Positions 14,199 through 22,805 of a stretch of DNA of 35,976 bases are shown piece after piece; the first letter of the stretch is position 1, and each line of letters opens with the position of its first letter. The position numbers and the translations under genes are program-made. Origin of the DNA: Clostridia bacterium. GTDB lineage: Bacteria; Bacillota; Clostridia; Oscillospirales; CAG-382. A model generated the notes under the pieces. The model had not been told where the DNA came from. It did no database searches and saw only the letters and a program-made list of their open reading frames with translations. The stretch spans positions 1 through 35,976 of the forward strand of contig JAFXBC010000041.1 of assembly GCA_017516825.1 (NCBI GenBank). Reading direction: 5' to 3'.

Positions 14199-15461
14199 TT
14201 ATTTCTTAAATGCATCCAGATCCAACGTGGCGAAGTAGTCGGCGGGGGTCTCGGCGCGGCGGATCTGTTTGACGGAGCCGTCCTCACAGAGCAAAAGCTC
14301 GGCGGAACGGAGCTTGCCGTTGTAGTTATAGCCCATGGAGTGGCCGTGGGCGCCGGTATCGTGGATGAACACGTAGTCCCCCACCTCCGTTTTGGGAAGG
14401 GGGCGGTCGATGGCGAACTTATCGTTGTTTTCGCAAAGGCCGCCTGTGACGTCGTAGATGCCGTCCGCAGGGGCGTTTTCCTTACCCAGCACGGTGATGT
14501 GGTGATAAGCACCGTACATGGCGGGGCGCATCAGGTTCACGGCGCAGGCATCCAGGCCCACGTATTCCTTCCAGATGTGCTTGTGGTGGATCACCTTGGC
14601 TACCACGCCGCCGTAGGGGGCAAGCATATATCTGCCCAGCTCGGTGTAGATGGCGACGTCCCCCATGTCTGCGGGAACGAGGATCTCCTCAAAAGCCTTG
14701 CGGACACCCTCGCCGATGGCGTTGATGTCACTCTTGGGAGCGTCGGGGAGGTAGGGCACGCCTACGCCGCCGGACAGGTTGATGAAGGCGACGTGAACCC
14801 CCGTCTCTTTTTTCAGCCAGACGGCCAGCTCAAAGAGGATGGAGGCCAGCTTGGGGTAATAGCCGTTGTCGGTGGTGTTGCTGGCCAGGAAGGCGTGGAT
14901 GCCGAAGTGCTTGACGCCGTAGGCCTTCATTTTCAGGAAGGCTTCCTTGATCTGGGAACGGGTCATGCCGTACTTGGCGTCCTTGGGGGTATCCATGATG
15001 CGGTTGCCCATGGTGAAATCCCCGCCGGGGTTGTAGCGGCAGGACATGGTTTCCGCAAAGGGGGCGATATCCGCGTAGTAGTCCACGTGGGTGAGGTCGT
15101 CAAAGTTGATGATGGCACCCAGGTCGGAGGCAAGCTTGAAATCCTCTTTGGGGGTTACGTTGGAGGAGAACATGATCTCCTTGCCGTGGAAGCCCACCAC
15201 GTCGGAAAGCATCAGCTCGGTGAGGGAGGAGCAGTCCACGCCCACGCCTTCCTCCCGCAGGATCTGCATCAGGTAGGGGTTGGGGGTGGCCTTGACGGCG
15301 AAATATTCCTTGAAGCCCTTGTTCCAGGAGAAGGCGGCTTTTAAGCCGCGGGCGTTCTCGCGGATGGCTTTTTCGTCATAGATATGGAAGGGTGTGGGGT
15401 AGGTCTTGACGATCTGCTCCACCTGTTCTTTGGTTACGAAGGGGATCTTCTGGTTTGGCAT
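14199..15461 (-). CDS. lysA: Diaminopimelate decarboxylase
   Basis: A 420-residue PLP enzyme of fold type III that converts meso-diaminopimelate to lysine, the last step of lysine synthesis. The PLP-binding Lys57 lies in YFAVKATPNP; HAFLASNT, the glycine loop SGGVGVPY, ELGRYMLAPYG and GGLCENNDKF follow in family order. The usual EPGR and CESGD motifs appear as ELGR and CENND, which I have taken as subgroup variation within clostridial enzymes; a related carboxynorspermidine-type decarboxylase cannot be fully excluded. The start at 15461 fits the family N-terminus (PTPFHIYDE near residue 22) and the promoter position; upstream in-frame starts would lie in or before the promoter. The leader is about 40 nt, too short for a lysine riboswitch. 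Confidence 0.88.
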   Translation of the reverse strand: MPNQKIPFVTKEQVEQIVKTYPTPFHIYDEKAIRENARGLKAAFSWNKGFKEYFAVKATPNPYLMQILREEGVGVDCSSLTELMLSDVVGFHGKEIMFSSNVTPKEDFKLASDLGAIINFDDLTHVDYYADIAPFAETMSCRYNPGGDFTMGNRIMDTPKDAKYGMTRSQIKEAFLKMKAYGVKHFGIHAFLASNTTDNGYYPKLASILFELAVWLKKETGVHVAFINLSGGVGVPYLPDAPKSDINAIGEGVRKAFEEILVPADMGDVAIYTELGRYMLAPYGGVVAKVIHHKHIWKEYVGLDACAVNLMRPAMYGAYHHITVLGKENAPADGIYDVTGGLCENNDKFAIDRPLPKTEVGDYVFIHDTGAHGHSMGYNYNGKLRSAELLLCEDGSVKQIRRAETPADYFATLDLDAFKK

Positions 15462-15501
15462 GGGGTTTCCCGCCCTTTCTGCAATGGGATGAATCCTTAG
15501 T

Positions 15502-15530
15502 AGTATAGTCGAAAAGGCGGTATCTGTCAA
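15502..15530 (-). promoter_or_regulatory. Sigma-A promoter of lysA
   Basis: On the minus strand TTGACA (15530-15525), 17 bp, TATACT (15507-15502). Confidence 0.85.
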
Positions 15531-15583
15531 GGTGGTTTTTTGGATTTTGGGGAAGTTTTGGAAGGAAAATGGCCGAAACGCCC

Positions 15584-15612
15584 TTGACAAAAAGGGGGCG
15601 CTTGATTACAAT
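15584..15612 (+). promoter_or_regulatory. Sigma-A promoter of glutamine synthetase
   Basis: TTGACA (15584-15589), 17 bp, TACAAT (15607-15612). It is divergent from the lysA promoter, with 53 bp between the two -35 elements. No GlnR-like palindrome was evident. Confidence 0.85.
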
Positions 15613-15652
15613 AGTAAAAAGGTGTATTTTTGCATGGAAAGGTATTGCTGTT

Positions 15653-17707
15653 ATGGTAAACATTCCCGAGATCTTCGGCAGTATGGTCTTCAACGATTCC
15701 GTGATGAAGAACAAGCTCCCGAAGGAGATCTATAAATCCTTAAAAAAGACCATCGAAAAAGGTGAGGATCTGGATATCGGTCTGGCCAACGTGGTTGCCG
15801 CCGCTATGAAGGATTGGGCCTTGGAGCTGGGGGCTACCCATTATACCCACTGGTTCCAGCCTTTGACGGGGATCACCGCAGGGAAGCACGACAGCTTCAT
15901 CTCCCCCACCGGGAACGGCACGGTTATTATGGAGTTTTCCGGCAAGGAGCTGATCAAGGGCGAGCCGGATGCTTCTTCCTTCCCTTCCGGCGGGTTGCGG
16001 GCTACCTTTGAGGCCCGGGGCTACACCGCTTGGGATCCCACTTCTCCCGCTTTCGTAAAAGACGGCACACTGTATATTCCCACGGTGTTCTGCTCCTTCA
16101 GCGGACACACCCTGGACACCAAGACTCCCCTGCTGCGCTCTATGGAGGAGATCGGCAGGGAGGCACTCCGCATCGTGCGGTTGTTCGGAGACAACGTTAC
16201 CACCTCCGTTTCCACCACGGTGGGGCCGGAGCAGGAATATTTTCTGGTGGATAAGGAGCTTTACGAGCAGCGTAAGGATCTGATGTTCACCGGGCGCACG
16301 CTGTTCGGGTCTCCCGCACCCAAGGGGCAGGAGATGGACGATCATTACTTCGGTGCCATCAAGCCCAGAGTTGCGGCGTTTATGAAGGATCTGGACGAGG
16401 CTTTGTGGAAGCTTGGCGTGTTGGCGAAGACCAAGCACAACGAGGCCGCTCCCGCGCAGCACGAGCTGGCGCCTCTTTACTCCACCACCAACATCGCCGT
16501 GGACGGCAACCATCTGACCATGGAGCTGATGCGTTCCATTGCCCCCAAGCACGGGCTGATGTGTCTGCTCCACGAGAAGCCCTTCGAGGGGGTCAACGGC
16601 TCCGGTAAGCACAACAACTGGTCTCTGGCGACGGATACGGGAAAGAATCTCCTGGATCCCGGCAAGACGCCCGGTGAAAACGCCCAGTTCCTTTTGTTCC
16701 TGGCGGCGTTTATCAAGGCCGTGGACGAATACCAGGGGCTTTTGAGATCCTCCATCGCTTGCGCGGGGAACGATCACCGTTTGGGCGCCAACGAAGCACC
16801 TCCCGCTATCATCTCCATTTTCCTGGGCGACGAGCTGACCGCCATTCTGGAGGATATCGAAAAGGGGCACCATCACGAGGACGCGCCTGTTTCCGCCATG
16901 GAGCTGGGGGTACACGTGTTGCCCTCCTTCCCCAAGGATAACACCGACCGAAACAGAACCTCTCCCCTTGCCTTCACGGGTAACAAGTTTGAGTTCCGTA
17001 TGCTGGGGTCTTCCCAGAATATTGCACAGCCCAACACGCTGTTGAACACCGCTATGGCGGAGGTTCTGGGGCAGTTTGCAGACCGTCTGGAGAAGGCGGA
17101 GAATCTGATGGAGGACGTGTTCGCCATCGTTCGCGAGGTAATGCGTGATCACAAGCGGATCATCTTCAACGGCAACGGTTATTCCGACGAATGGGAGATC
17201 GAGGCAGAGCGCCGCGGGCTTCTGAATTTGAAGTCCACCGTGGCATGCCTGCCCCAGATGCTGGAACGGAAGAATATTGCACTTTACGTGGAGCATGGGA
17301 TCTACTCCGAGCAGGAGATCCATTCCCGCTATGAGATCTCTTTGGAAAGTTACAGCAAAAACATCAACGTGGAGGCTTTGACCGCGCTGGAGATGCTGAA
17401 CCGTGAGATCCTGCCCGCCATCAACGCTTATATCGGCGTGTTGGGCGATCAGACGAAATACGAGAAGCAGGTGAAGTCGGAGCTGATCCAGCTTTGCGAC
17501 CGTATTTTTGACAGTACCCGGATGCTGGAATCCTTGACGGCGCAGGCCCGCACCATGGGCGACGTGCTGGAGCAGGCGGAGTTCTACCGCGACAAAGTGG
17601 TGACGGCTTTGCAATCCGTCCGCGTGGCGGTGGATCTGGCGGAGACAAAAATGCCCTCCGATTACTGGCCTATGCCTACCTATACGGATCTGCTGTTCAG
17701 AATTTAA
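15653..17707 (+). CDS. glnN: Glutamine synthetase type III
   Basis: A 684-residue GSIII enzyme, much longer than GSI (about 450), which makes glutamine from glutamate, ammonia and ATP. It has the GSIII N-terminal extension, then catalytic-core motifs [47 protein letters not shown] and [19 protein letters not shown], and a long helical C-terminal region. The start at 15653 is supported by the promoter at 15584-15612 and AAAGG about 10 nt upstream; a longer frame would begin before the promoter. It is divergent from lysA and monocistronic, with a composite hairpin repeat after the stop. Confidence 0.97.
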   Translation: MVNIPEIFGSMVFNDSVMKNKLPKEIYKSLKKTIEKGEDLDIGLANVVAAAMKDWALELGATHYTHWFQPLTGITAGKHDSFISPTGNGTVIMEFSGKELIKGEPDASSFPSGGLRATFEARGYTAWDPTSPAFVKDGTLYIPTVFCSFSGHTLDTKTPLLRSMEEIGREALRIVRLFGDNVTTSVSTTVGPEQEYFLVDKELYEQRKDLMFTGRTLFGSPAPKGQEMDDHYFGAIKPRVAAFMKDLDEALWKLGVLAKTKHNEAAPAQHELAPLYSTTNIAVDGNHLTMELMRSIAPKHGLMCLLHEKPFEGVNGSGKHNNWSLATDTGKNLLDPGKTPGENAQFLLFLAAFIKAVDEYQGLLRSSIACAGNDHRLGANEAPPAIISIFLGDELTAILEDIEKGHHHEDAPVSAMELGVHVLPSFPKDNTDRNRTSPLAFTGNKFEFRMLGSSQNIAQPNTLLNTAMAEVLGQFADRLEKAENLMEDVFAIVREVMRDHKRIIFNGNGYSDEWEIEAERRGLLNLKSTVACLPQMLERKNIALYVEHGIYSEQEIHSRYEISLESYSKNINVEALTALEMLNREILPAINAYIGVLGDQTKYEKQVKSELIQLCDRIFDSTRMLESLTAQARTMGDVLEQAEFYRDKVVTALQSVRVAVDLAETKMPSDYWPMPTYTDLLFRI

Positions 17708-17720
17708 TAGAAGAACGATT

Positions 17721-17874
17721 AAGGGGGCCCTTCTTTTCGAAAAAAGAAGGTCCCCCTTTAACCCCCTAAGAAAACCTATTTTTTCAAAACCCTTTTGGAA
17801 AAAGGGTTTTGGAGGGAAAAGTTTTGAGGGAGGGAGCACGAGGGAGGGGACTTTTTCAAAAGTCCCCTCCCTCG
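17721..17874. repeat. Composite three-hairpin repeat between convergent genes (3'-hairpin family copies 3 and 4)
   Basis: Three stems fill this gap. Hairpin A (17721-17758) has arms AAGGGGG and CCTTCTTTT with one mismatch and starts 13 nt after the glutamine synthetase stop. Hairpin B (17785-17811) is a perfect 12-bp stem CAAAACCCTTTT. Hairpin C (17839-17874) has arm CGAGGGAGGGGACTTTT and starts 14 nt after the stop of the FAD oxidoreductase on the minus strand. Hairpins B and C with their spacer recur in inverted orientation at 22694-22782. Confidence 0.8.
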
Positions 17875-17888
17875 TATGATCTTTCGTA

Positions 17889-19148
17889 TTATCCAATGAA
17901 TGCGCCTGCTTGGGTGAGGGTGTCATGAAGGGTGGGGATATCCACGTCCTTGACGTTGCAGTTTGCCTTGCAAGCGATGGCGGCGGCGGTACCTGCGGCC
18001 TCGCCCAGGGTGCAGACGATGGGCAGGATACGGATAGAAGCCTGTGCCTCGTGGGTGGCGGAGATGCATCTGCCTGCCACCAGCAGATTCTCTGCGTCCT
18101 TGGGAATCAGGGAGCGATACGGAATGGTGTAGTACGCGCCCTGGGGGAAGAAGTAGTGAGAGGTGCCGGAGCCCTCGGGGTTGTGGATGTCGATGTCGTA
18201 GTTGCCTGCGGCGATGCGGTCCTCAAATTTGATGCAATCCTTCAACTCCTCGGCGGAAAGGATATGCTCGCCGTCGATCATGCGGCTTTCACGAACGCCG
18301 GTCTGCAAGGCGGAGCTGATAATCTGACAATTCTCAAAGCCGGGGATGAACTTACGAAGGAAGTCGTAAAGCTCCACGATCTGCTCTCTGGCGATGATAT
18401 CCGCTTCGGTGACCTCCCAGCAATCCACGGGGTTCTTCTTGACGATACGGGTGGCGTTGAGCTGTACCACTCCGGGGATGGGGGTATGGAACACCATGAT
18501 CTCCGTCATGGGGTTCTTGATATAACCCTTTGCGTGCTCTGCCTGCCAGATGGGGATGATGTTGGGCTGGCACTTGTCGAATACCTCCTGATCCACGTTA
18601 CAGATCTGGAAGCACAAGGTCATAGGCTGGCAAAGCTGATCTCCGGGTCTACCCAGACGGTACGGGAAGCCTGCCAGGAATGCCACGTCGGCGTCGCCGG
18701 TGCAGTCGATGAAATAGGAAGCCTCCAGCTCCACAAGTCCGGACTTATTGGACACGGTAACGGAGGTTAGGCGGTTGCCCTCACGCTTGGCGGAGACTGC
18801 TACGGAGTTGAACAACAGCTCCACGCCGGACTCCAGCATCATGCGGTTGAGAAGGATCTTCATCCATTCCGCGTTGAAGGTATTGTGATACATGGCGCCT
18901 GCTTCGCGGAGGTTGTTTTCCAGCTCTGTGAAGATGCCTCTGGACAGAGGGATCATCTCCCCTGTTTCGGGATCTCTGGTCTTATAGGGCATGAAGGGGT
19001 TGACACCCATGGTGCAGGGAGCGCCGCCCAGGGCGTTGATACGCTCTACCAAAAGGGTCTTGGCACCGTTTCTTGCGGCGGCAAGTGCCGCGCCGCAACC
19101 TGCCAGACCGCCGCCAAGGACGATCACGTCGTAGGTCTTGTTGCTCAT
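17889..19148 (-). CDS. FAD-dependent oxidoreductase (FAD_oxidored family)
   Basis: A 419-residue flavoprotein. The dinucleotide-binding motif VLGGGLAGCGAALAAARNG begins near residue 10 and the Glu of LLVER ends the fold's second strand. The mid-region DCTGDADVAFLAG and the C-terminal LLVAGRCISATHEAQAS are typical of the PF12831-type FAD oxidoreductases found across Firmicutes. The substrate is unknown. GGAGG lies 6 nt before the start. It follows the tcdA-small membrane protein pair on the same strand after a 51-nt gap without a visible terminator and may be cotranscribed with them. No signal peptide is present, so it is cytosolic. Confidence 0.88.
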   Translation of the reverse strand: MSNKTYDVIVLGGGLAGCGAALAAARNGAKTLLVERINALGGAPCTMGVNPFMPYKTRDPETGEMIPLSRGIFTELENNLREAGAMYHNTFNAEWMKILLNRMMLESGVELLFNSVAVSAKREGNRLTSVTVSNKSGLVELEASYFIDCTGDADVAFLAGFPYRLGRPGDQLCQPMTLCFQICNVDQEVFDKCQPNIIPIWQAEHAKGYIKNPMTEIMVFHTPIPGVVQLNATRIVKKNPVDCWEVTEADIIAREQIVELYDFLRKFIPGFENCQIISSALQTGVRESRMIDGEHILSAEELKDCIKFEDRIAAGNYDIDIHNPEGSGTSHYFFPQGAYYTIPYRSLIPKDAENLLVAGRCISATHEAQASIRILPIVCTLGEAAGTAAAIACKANCNVKDVDIPTLHDTLTQAGAFIG

Positions 19149-19199
19149 AGGGATTCCTCCGATGTATGATAGTTTTTGAGTTTATGGAAGGATAGCGGG

Positions 19200-19367
19200 T
19201 TATTTGTAATATTCCTCTTTTTTGATGAAGAAGTTTTGGATGATCATGATCACGAAGCCGATGCCAACCAGCACCAGAAGGGCAATGAAGGCAGGGTGCA
19301 TGGGAGCGGAGGCGGCCTCGGGGAGCTCACTGAGCTCGGAGGTATTCAAGAAGGGAAACAGGTTCAT
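19200..19367 (-). CDS. Small single-pass membrane protein (55 aa), coupled to tcdA
   Basis: A 55-codon frame: about 24 residues with Ser, Glu and Pro (MNLFPFLNTSELSELPEAAS), then a hydrophobic segment (FIALLVLVGIGFVIMII) and a short basic/aromatic tail ending KKEEYYK. AAGGAG lies 7 nt before the ATG, and the ATG overlaps the tcdA stop codon (ATGA, 19364-19367), which strongly favours real translation. The topology would be N-terminus out or in with one helix; the positive tail suggests that the C-terminus is cytosolic. It resembles the small OadG-like or sodium-pump gamma-type proteins only in general layout. No function is assigned. Confidence 0.75.
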   Translation of the reverse strand: MNLFPFLNTSELSELPEAASAPMHPAFIALLVLVGIGFVIMIIQNFFIKKEEYYK

Positions 19368-20086
19368 GTGCGTACTCCTTTTCTGCGGGAGGAAAGGTCT
19401 ACCGCCGCAAGGTGGCGCACCACTTCCCCCGCCATCATCAGCCCTGCCGCAGAGGGAACGAAGGCCAAAGAGCCGGGGACACCCTCCTCCAGGGGGATGA
19501 GGGGAGGCTCCTCGGAATAGACCACCTTCACATCGGTGATGCCCCGCTTACGCAATTCTACACGCATCACCTTCGCCAGGGGGCAGACCTTGGTCTGGGA
19601 AATATCCGCCACGCGGAAGGCGGTGGGATCCGTTTTGTTCCCCGCACCCATGGCGCAGATGATGGGAGTGCCTGCAGCCTTGGCCTGCTCTACCAGGGCA
19701 AGTTTGCCCGAGACGGTATCGATGGCATCCACCACGTAATCGTAGGCGGAAAAATCAAAGAGGTGGGCTGTTTCCGGAAGGTAGAAGGTATCGTAAGCGC
19801 GGACGTTGATCTCGGGGTTGATATCCGAGATCCGTTCTGCCATGACCTCCACCTTCTTACGTCCCACGGTGGAGCGCAAGGCAATGATCTGACGGTTGAG
19901 GTTGGAAAAGGAGACAGTGTCGTGGTCAATGAGATCCAAAGCACCCACGCCGCTGCGTGCCAACGCTTCCGCCGCATAGCCGCCTACGCCGCCAATACCA
20001 AACACAGCAACGCGGGACGCCTTCAGCCGCTCCATGGCTTCCTCTCCCAAAAGAGATTCCGTGCGGGAAAAGGTGGGATCCGTCAT
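19364..20086 (-). CDS. tcdA: tRNA threonylcarbamoyladenosine dehydratase
   Basis: A 240-residue ThiF/MoeB/E1-like enzyme. TcdA uses ATP to cyclise t6A at tRNA position 37 to ct6A. The nucleotide-binding loop FGIGGVGGYAAEALARSG (29-46), the DHDTVSFSNLNRQ segment (54-66) and the Asp-containing DYVVDAIDTV motif are all present. The start at 20086 has AGGAGG about 8 nt upstream and gives the typical TcdA N-terminus (FSRTESLLG). The length is slightly shorter than the Escherichia coli protein, as in many Firmicutes. Its promoter lies back-to-back with that of the hpt gene. Confidence 0.92.
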   Translation of the reverse strand: MTDPTFSRTESLLGEEAMERLKASRVAVFGIGGVGGYAAEALARSGVGALDLIDHDTVSFSNLNRQIIALRSTVGRKKVEVMAERISDINPEINVRAYDTFYLPETAHLFDFSAYDYVVDAIDTVSGKLALVEQAKAAGTPIICAMGAGNKTDPTAFRVADISQTKVCPLAKVMRVELRKRGITDVKVVYSEEPPLIPLEEGVPGSLAFVPSAAGLMMAGEVVRHLAAVDLSSRRKGVRT

Positions 20087-20122
20087 ACGCCAAGCCTCCT
20101 TATCAATGATTTTTACGGTTGC

Positions 20123-20151
20123 AGTATAGCATGTTTTCATTCGAAAATCAA
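20123..20151 (-). promoter_or_regulatory. Sigma-A promoter of tcdA
   Basis: On the minus strand TTGATT (20151-20146), 17 bp, TATACT (20128-20123). Confidence 0.8.
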
Positions 20152-20158
20152 GTTCTTC

Positions 20159-20187
20159 TTGACTTTTTATATTTAATAAGTTATAAT
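20159..20187 (+). promoter_or_regulatory. Sigma-A promoter of hypoxanthine phosphoribosyltransferase gene
   Basis: TTGACT (20159-20164), 17 bp, TATAAT (20182-20187). Its -35 is only 7 bp from that of the divergent tcdA promoter. Confidence 0.85.
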
Positions 20188-20230
20188 AGGTCGAACGTTG
20201 TAAGATCATAACGAAGGAATGGATTAGTCT

Positions 20231-20776
20231 ATGAACGCGATGCATGAAGATATCAAGGAGATCCTCTATACCGAGGAGCAGATCAAGGCAAGAGTAAAAG
20301 AGCTGGGAGCCCAGATCAGCAAGGATTTTGAAGGCAGTATGCCCATCGTCATCGGCATTCTGAAGGGTGCTATTATTTTCTACGCCGACCTGATGAGAGA
20401 GCTGGATCTGGCGGCACAGCTGGAGTTTATGATCGTTTCCTCTTACGGCGCGGGCACCACTCCCGGTCAGCTGGTATTCAAGAAGGATACCGACGCCAAT
20501 CTGGAGGGCAGAAATATTCTCATCGTGGAGGATATCATCGACAGCGGTAACACCCTGTATCTTTTGAAGCACGAGCTGGAAAAGCGCAACCCCGCAATGG
20601 TGAAGATCTGTGCCTTCTTAGACAAGCCTGCAAGACGTACCGCCCGGATCAAGGCAGACTACGTGGGCTTCGTTTGTGCAGACGAATTCGTGGTGGGATA
20701 CGGTTTGGACTTCGCGGAGAAATACCGCAATCTCCCCTATATCGGCGTTCTCAAGCCCCACGTTTACGAAAGATAA
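20231..20776 (+). CDS. hpt: Hypoxanthine phosphoribosyltransferase
   Basis: A 181-residue purine salvage enzyme that joins hypoxanthine (or guanine) to PRPP. The PRPP-binding motif ILIVEDIIDSGNTL is at about 96-109, the flexible-loop MIVSSYG at 67-73 and the C-terminal VVGYGLDFAEKYRNLPYIG segment is characteristic of the family. The protein is cytosolic and of normal length. A weak AAGGA lies about 12 nt before the first ATG; the ATG at 20240 is an alternative start. The gene is monocistronic, with its own promoter and terminator. No tilS or ftsH, its frequent neighbours in Firmicutes, are near. Confidence 0.95.
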   Translation: MNAMHEDIKEILYTEEQIKARVKELGAQISKDFEGSMPIVIGILKGAIIFYADLMRELDLAAQLEFMIVSSYGAGTTPGQLVFKKDTDANLEGRNILIVEDIIDSGNTLYLLKHELEKRNPAMVKICAFLDKPARRTARIKADYVGFVCADEFVVGYGLDFAEKYRNLPYIGVLKPHVYER

Positions 20777-20789
20777 CAATACCTCATTA

Positions 20790-20817
20790 CAAAGGCAGGC
20801 CTCTGCCTTTGTTTTTT
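20790..20817 (+). terminator. Intrinsic terminator of hpt
   Basis: CAAAGGCAG (20790-20798) pairs with CTGCCTTTG (20803-20811) around a 4-nt loop, followed by six Ts. Confidence 0.9.
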
Positions 20818-20849
20818 ATATTCAGGCGGTCTCTTTTTTGAAAAACATC

Positions 20850-20878
20850 TTGCATTTTTATGAACTATCTTGTATAAT
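20850..20878 (+). promoter_or_regulatory. Sigma-A promoter of Na/Pi cotransporter gene
   Basis: TTGCAT (20850-20855), 17 bp, TATAAT (20873-20878). Confidence 0.8.
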
Positions 20879-20884
20879 ATGCTC

Positions 20885-20910
20885 GAAGTTTTTTGAAAAC
20901 TTCCTCTTTT
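20885..20910 (+). other. Leader hairpin with T-run before Na/Pi cotransporter gene
   Basis: GAAGTTTT and AAAACTTC (20885-20903) form an 8-bp stem with a 3-nt loop, followed by CTCTTTTTG. It sits right at the expected transcript start and is AT-rich, so it is only a weak attenuator or 5'-stabilising hairpin candidate. Confidence 0.35.
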
Positions 20911-20934
20911 TGCACAGAAAGGAACGGTTGATTT

Positions 20935-22677
20935 ATGGATCTGTTTGACGTACTGAACCTGATAGGCGGCTTATGTCTGTTCTTGTTGGGTATGAACCTG
21001 ATGGGCGACCACCTGGAGAAGTTTGCGGGCAGCGGCTTGCGTGCTTTGTTGACCAAGATCACCAACAACCCTGTGAAGGGCTTTTTGGTGGGCTTGATCG
21101 TCACCTCCATCATTCAGTCCTCCTCTGCCACCACGGTCATGGTGGTTGGCTTTGTTGGCGCGGGTATGATGACCCTGCGTCAGTCCGTCAACGTGATCCT
21201 GGGTGCCAACGTTGGTACCACCATCACCGCATGGCTGGTGGCTATGGACGATATCGGCGGTGCCGGCGTTTTCATCAAGCTCTTGAAGCCTTCCTCCTTC
21301 TGTCCCATTCTTGCGTTGATCGGCATTGTTTTCGTGATGATGAGCAAGAGCCGCCGCAAGAAGGATCTCGGCATGATCTTTTTGGGCTTTACCGTTCTGA
21401 TGTTCGGTATGGACGCCATGTCCGGCTCTGTGGAAGGGCTCAGGGAGATGCCCGAGTTCCAGAGCGTTCTCACAGCCTTCTCCAACCCCGTCATGGGTAT
21501 TCTCATCGGTACGGTCTTCACCGCCATCATTCAGTCTTCCTCTGCATCCGTGGGTATTCTGCAGGCGTTGAGCGCCACCGGAGCCATCACCTTCTCCGTT
21601 GCGTTCCCCATCATTCTGGGTCAGCACATCGGTACCTGTATCACCGCCATGCTCTCTACCTTGGGTGCCTCCCGGGATGCCAAGCGCACCGGCTGGGTAC
21701 ATTTGTATTTTAATATTCTGAACACCGTTCTGATTGCCATAGCATTCTACGCAGTCCATGCATTTGCATCCTTCGGCTTCTACGACATGGTACTGGATAA
21801 GATCGGCATTGCGGTGGTTCACACCGTTACCAACCTCGTAGGCACTCTGATCTTCCTGCCCCTGGGCAGACTGCTGGAAAAGATGGCTGTCATGACCGTT
21901 CGGGAAAAGCAGGACGAGGACGAGTTCCGTTTACTGGACGACCATCTGCTTTCCAGCCCTGCCATTGCTTTGGCGCAATGCGAGGAGACCGTGCGCGGGA
22001 TGGCTACCCTTTCCGTAGCTATCATGAACGACGCCATCGGACTGTTGGATAACTACAACGGCGACGTGGCCAAGCGTATTGAGGAAGCGGAGGGCAAGGC
22101 TGACCGCTACGAGGACAGAACCGGCTCTTATCTCATCAAACTTGCCGCAGGAGCGCTTTCCGAGGACGAGAGTGCCGAGGCGGCCAAGCTTCAGCGTGTG
22201 ATCGGTGACTTTGAGCGTATTTCCGACCACGCGGTGAACGTGATGGAATCCGCCCAGGAGCTCAAGGAAAAGAATCTGAAGTTCTCCGAGTACGCCATCC
22301 GCGAGTTGGCCGTGATGAAGGCGGCGGTTACCGAGATCATGTCTCTTTCCGAGAAGGCGTTCTGCGAGAACGATCTGGAATCCGCCGTGCGGGTTGAGCC
22401 CTTGGAGCAGGTGATCGACGACATCCGTGAGCGGATCCGTTTGAACCACACCCTTCGTTTGCAGAAGAGTGAGTGTACCATTGAGCATGGGTTCGTGCTT
22501 TCCGATATCCTGACCAACCTGGAGCGTGTTTCCGACCACTGCTCCAACATCGCAGGCTGTGTTCTGGAGACCAACAAGGACGAATTGGATATGCACCGCT
22601 ATCTGGCAAGCGTTCGCACCGAGAGCCAGGAGTACCGCGCGTTGCTGGCGCAGTACAGAGAGAAGTATAGTTTGTAA
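20935..22677 (+). CDS. Na/Pi cotransporter family protein with PhoU-like C-terminal domain
   Basis: A 580-residue membrane transporter. The first about 315 residues hold two inverted Na/Pi cotransporter repeats, each with a QSSSA motif (Gln61 and near residue 199) that forms the phosphate/sodium site in this family. The C-terminal about 200 residues are helical with PhoU-like repeats (ERISDHAVNVMESA and ERVSDHCSNIAGC). Sodium-coupled phosphate uptake is the family role; PhoU-fused forms are common in Firmicutes. The length is normal. The start is supported by a sigma-A promoter 57 nt upstream and AAAGGAA in the leader. A hairpin repeat begins 16 nt after the stop. Confidence 0.93.
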   Translation: MDLFDVLNLIGGLCLFLLGMNLMGDHLEKFAGSGLRALLTKITNNPVKGFLVGLIVTSIIQSSSATTVMVVGFVGAGMMTLRQSVNVILGANVGTTITAWLVAMDDIGGAGVFIKLLKPSSFCPILALIGIVFVMMSKSRRKKDLGMIFLGFTVLMFGMDAMSGSVEGLREMPEFQSVLTAFSNPVMGILIGTVFTAIIQSSSASVGILQALSATGAITFSVAFPIILGQHIGTCITAMLSTLGASRDAKRTGWVHLYFNILNTVLIAIAFYAVHAFASFGFYDMVLDKIGIAVVHTVTNLVGTLIFLPLGRLLEKMAVMTVREKQDEDEFRLLDDHLLSSPAIALAQCEETVRGMATLSVAIMNDAIGLLDNYNGDVAKRIEEAEGKADRYEDRTGSYLIKLAAGALSEDESAEAAKLQRVIGDFERISDHAVNVMESAQELKEKNLKFSEYAIRELAVMKAAVTEIMSLSEKAFCENDLESAVRVEPLEQVIDDIRERIRLNHTLRLQKSECTIEHGFVLSDILTNLERVSDHCSNIAGCVLETNKDELDMHRYLASVRTESQEYRALLAQYREKYSL

Positions 22678-22693
22678 TTGAATACGAATATGG

Positions 22694-22782
22694 CGAGGGA
22701 GGGGACTTTTGAAAAAGTCCCCTCCCTCGTGCTCCCTCTCCCAAAACTTTCCACTCCAAAACCCGTTCCCCAACGGGTTTTG
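22694..22782. repeat. Composite two-hairpin repeat (inverted copy of 17785-17874)
   Basis: Hairpin C' (22694-22729) has the same arm CGAGGGAGGGGACTTTT as the copy at 17839. After a spacer GTGCTCCCTCTCCCAAAACT comes hairpin B' (22757-22782, CAAAACCCGTT and its complement). The order and spacer match 17785-17874 read in the opposite direction. It fills the gap between the convergent cotransporter and XRE-regulator genes. Confidence 0.85.
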
Positions 22783-22805
22783 ATTTTTGAAATGATCAAT
22801 CGGTA

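Noticed and set aside
15462..15501. Lysine riboswitch before lysA
   Set aside because: The promoter leaves only about 40 nt of leader, far too short for the lysine aptamer.
15740..17926. A 728-codon open frame antisense to glutamine synthetase, and similar long antisense frames over lysA, nfnB and spoIVA
   Set aside because: They arise from GC-rich third codon positions of real genes on the other strand, show no family motifs and have no RBS or promoter.
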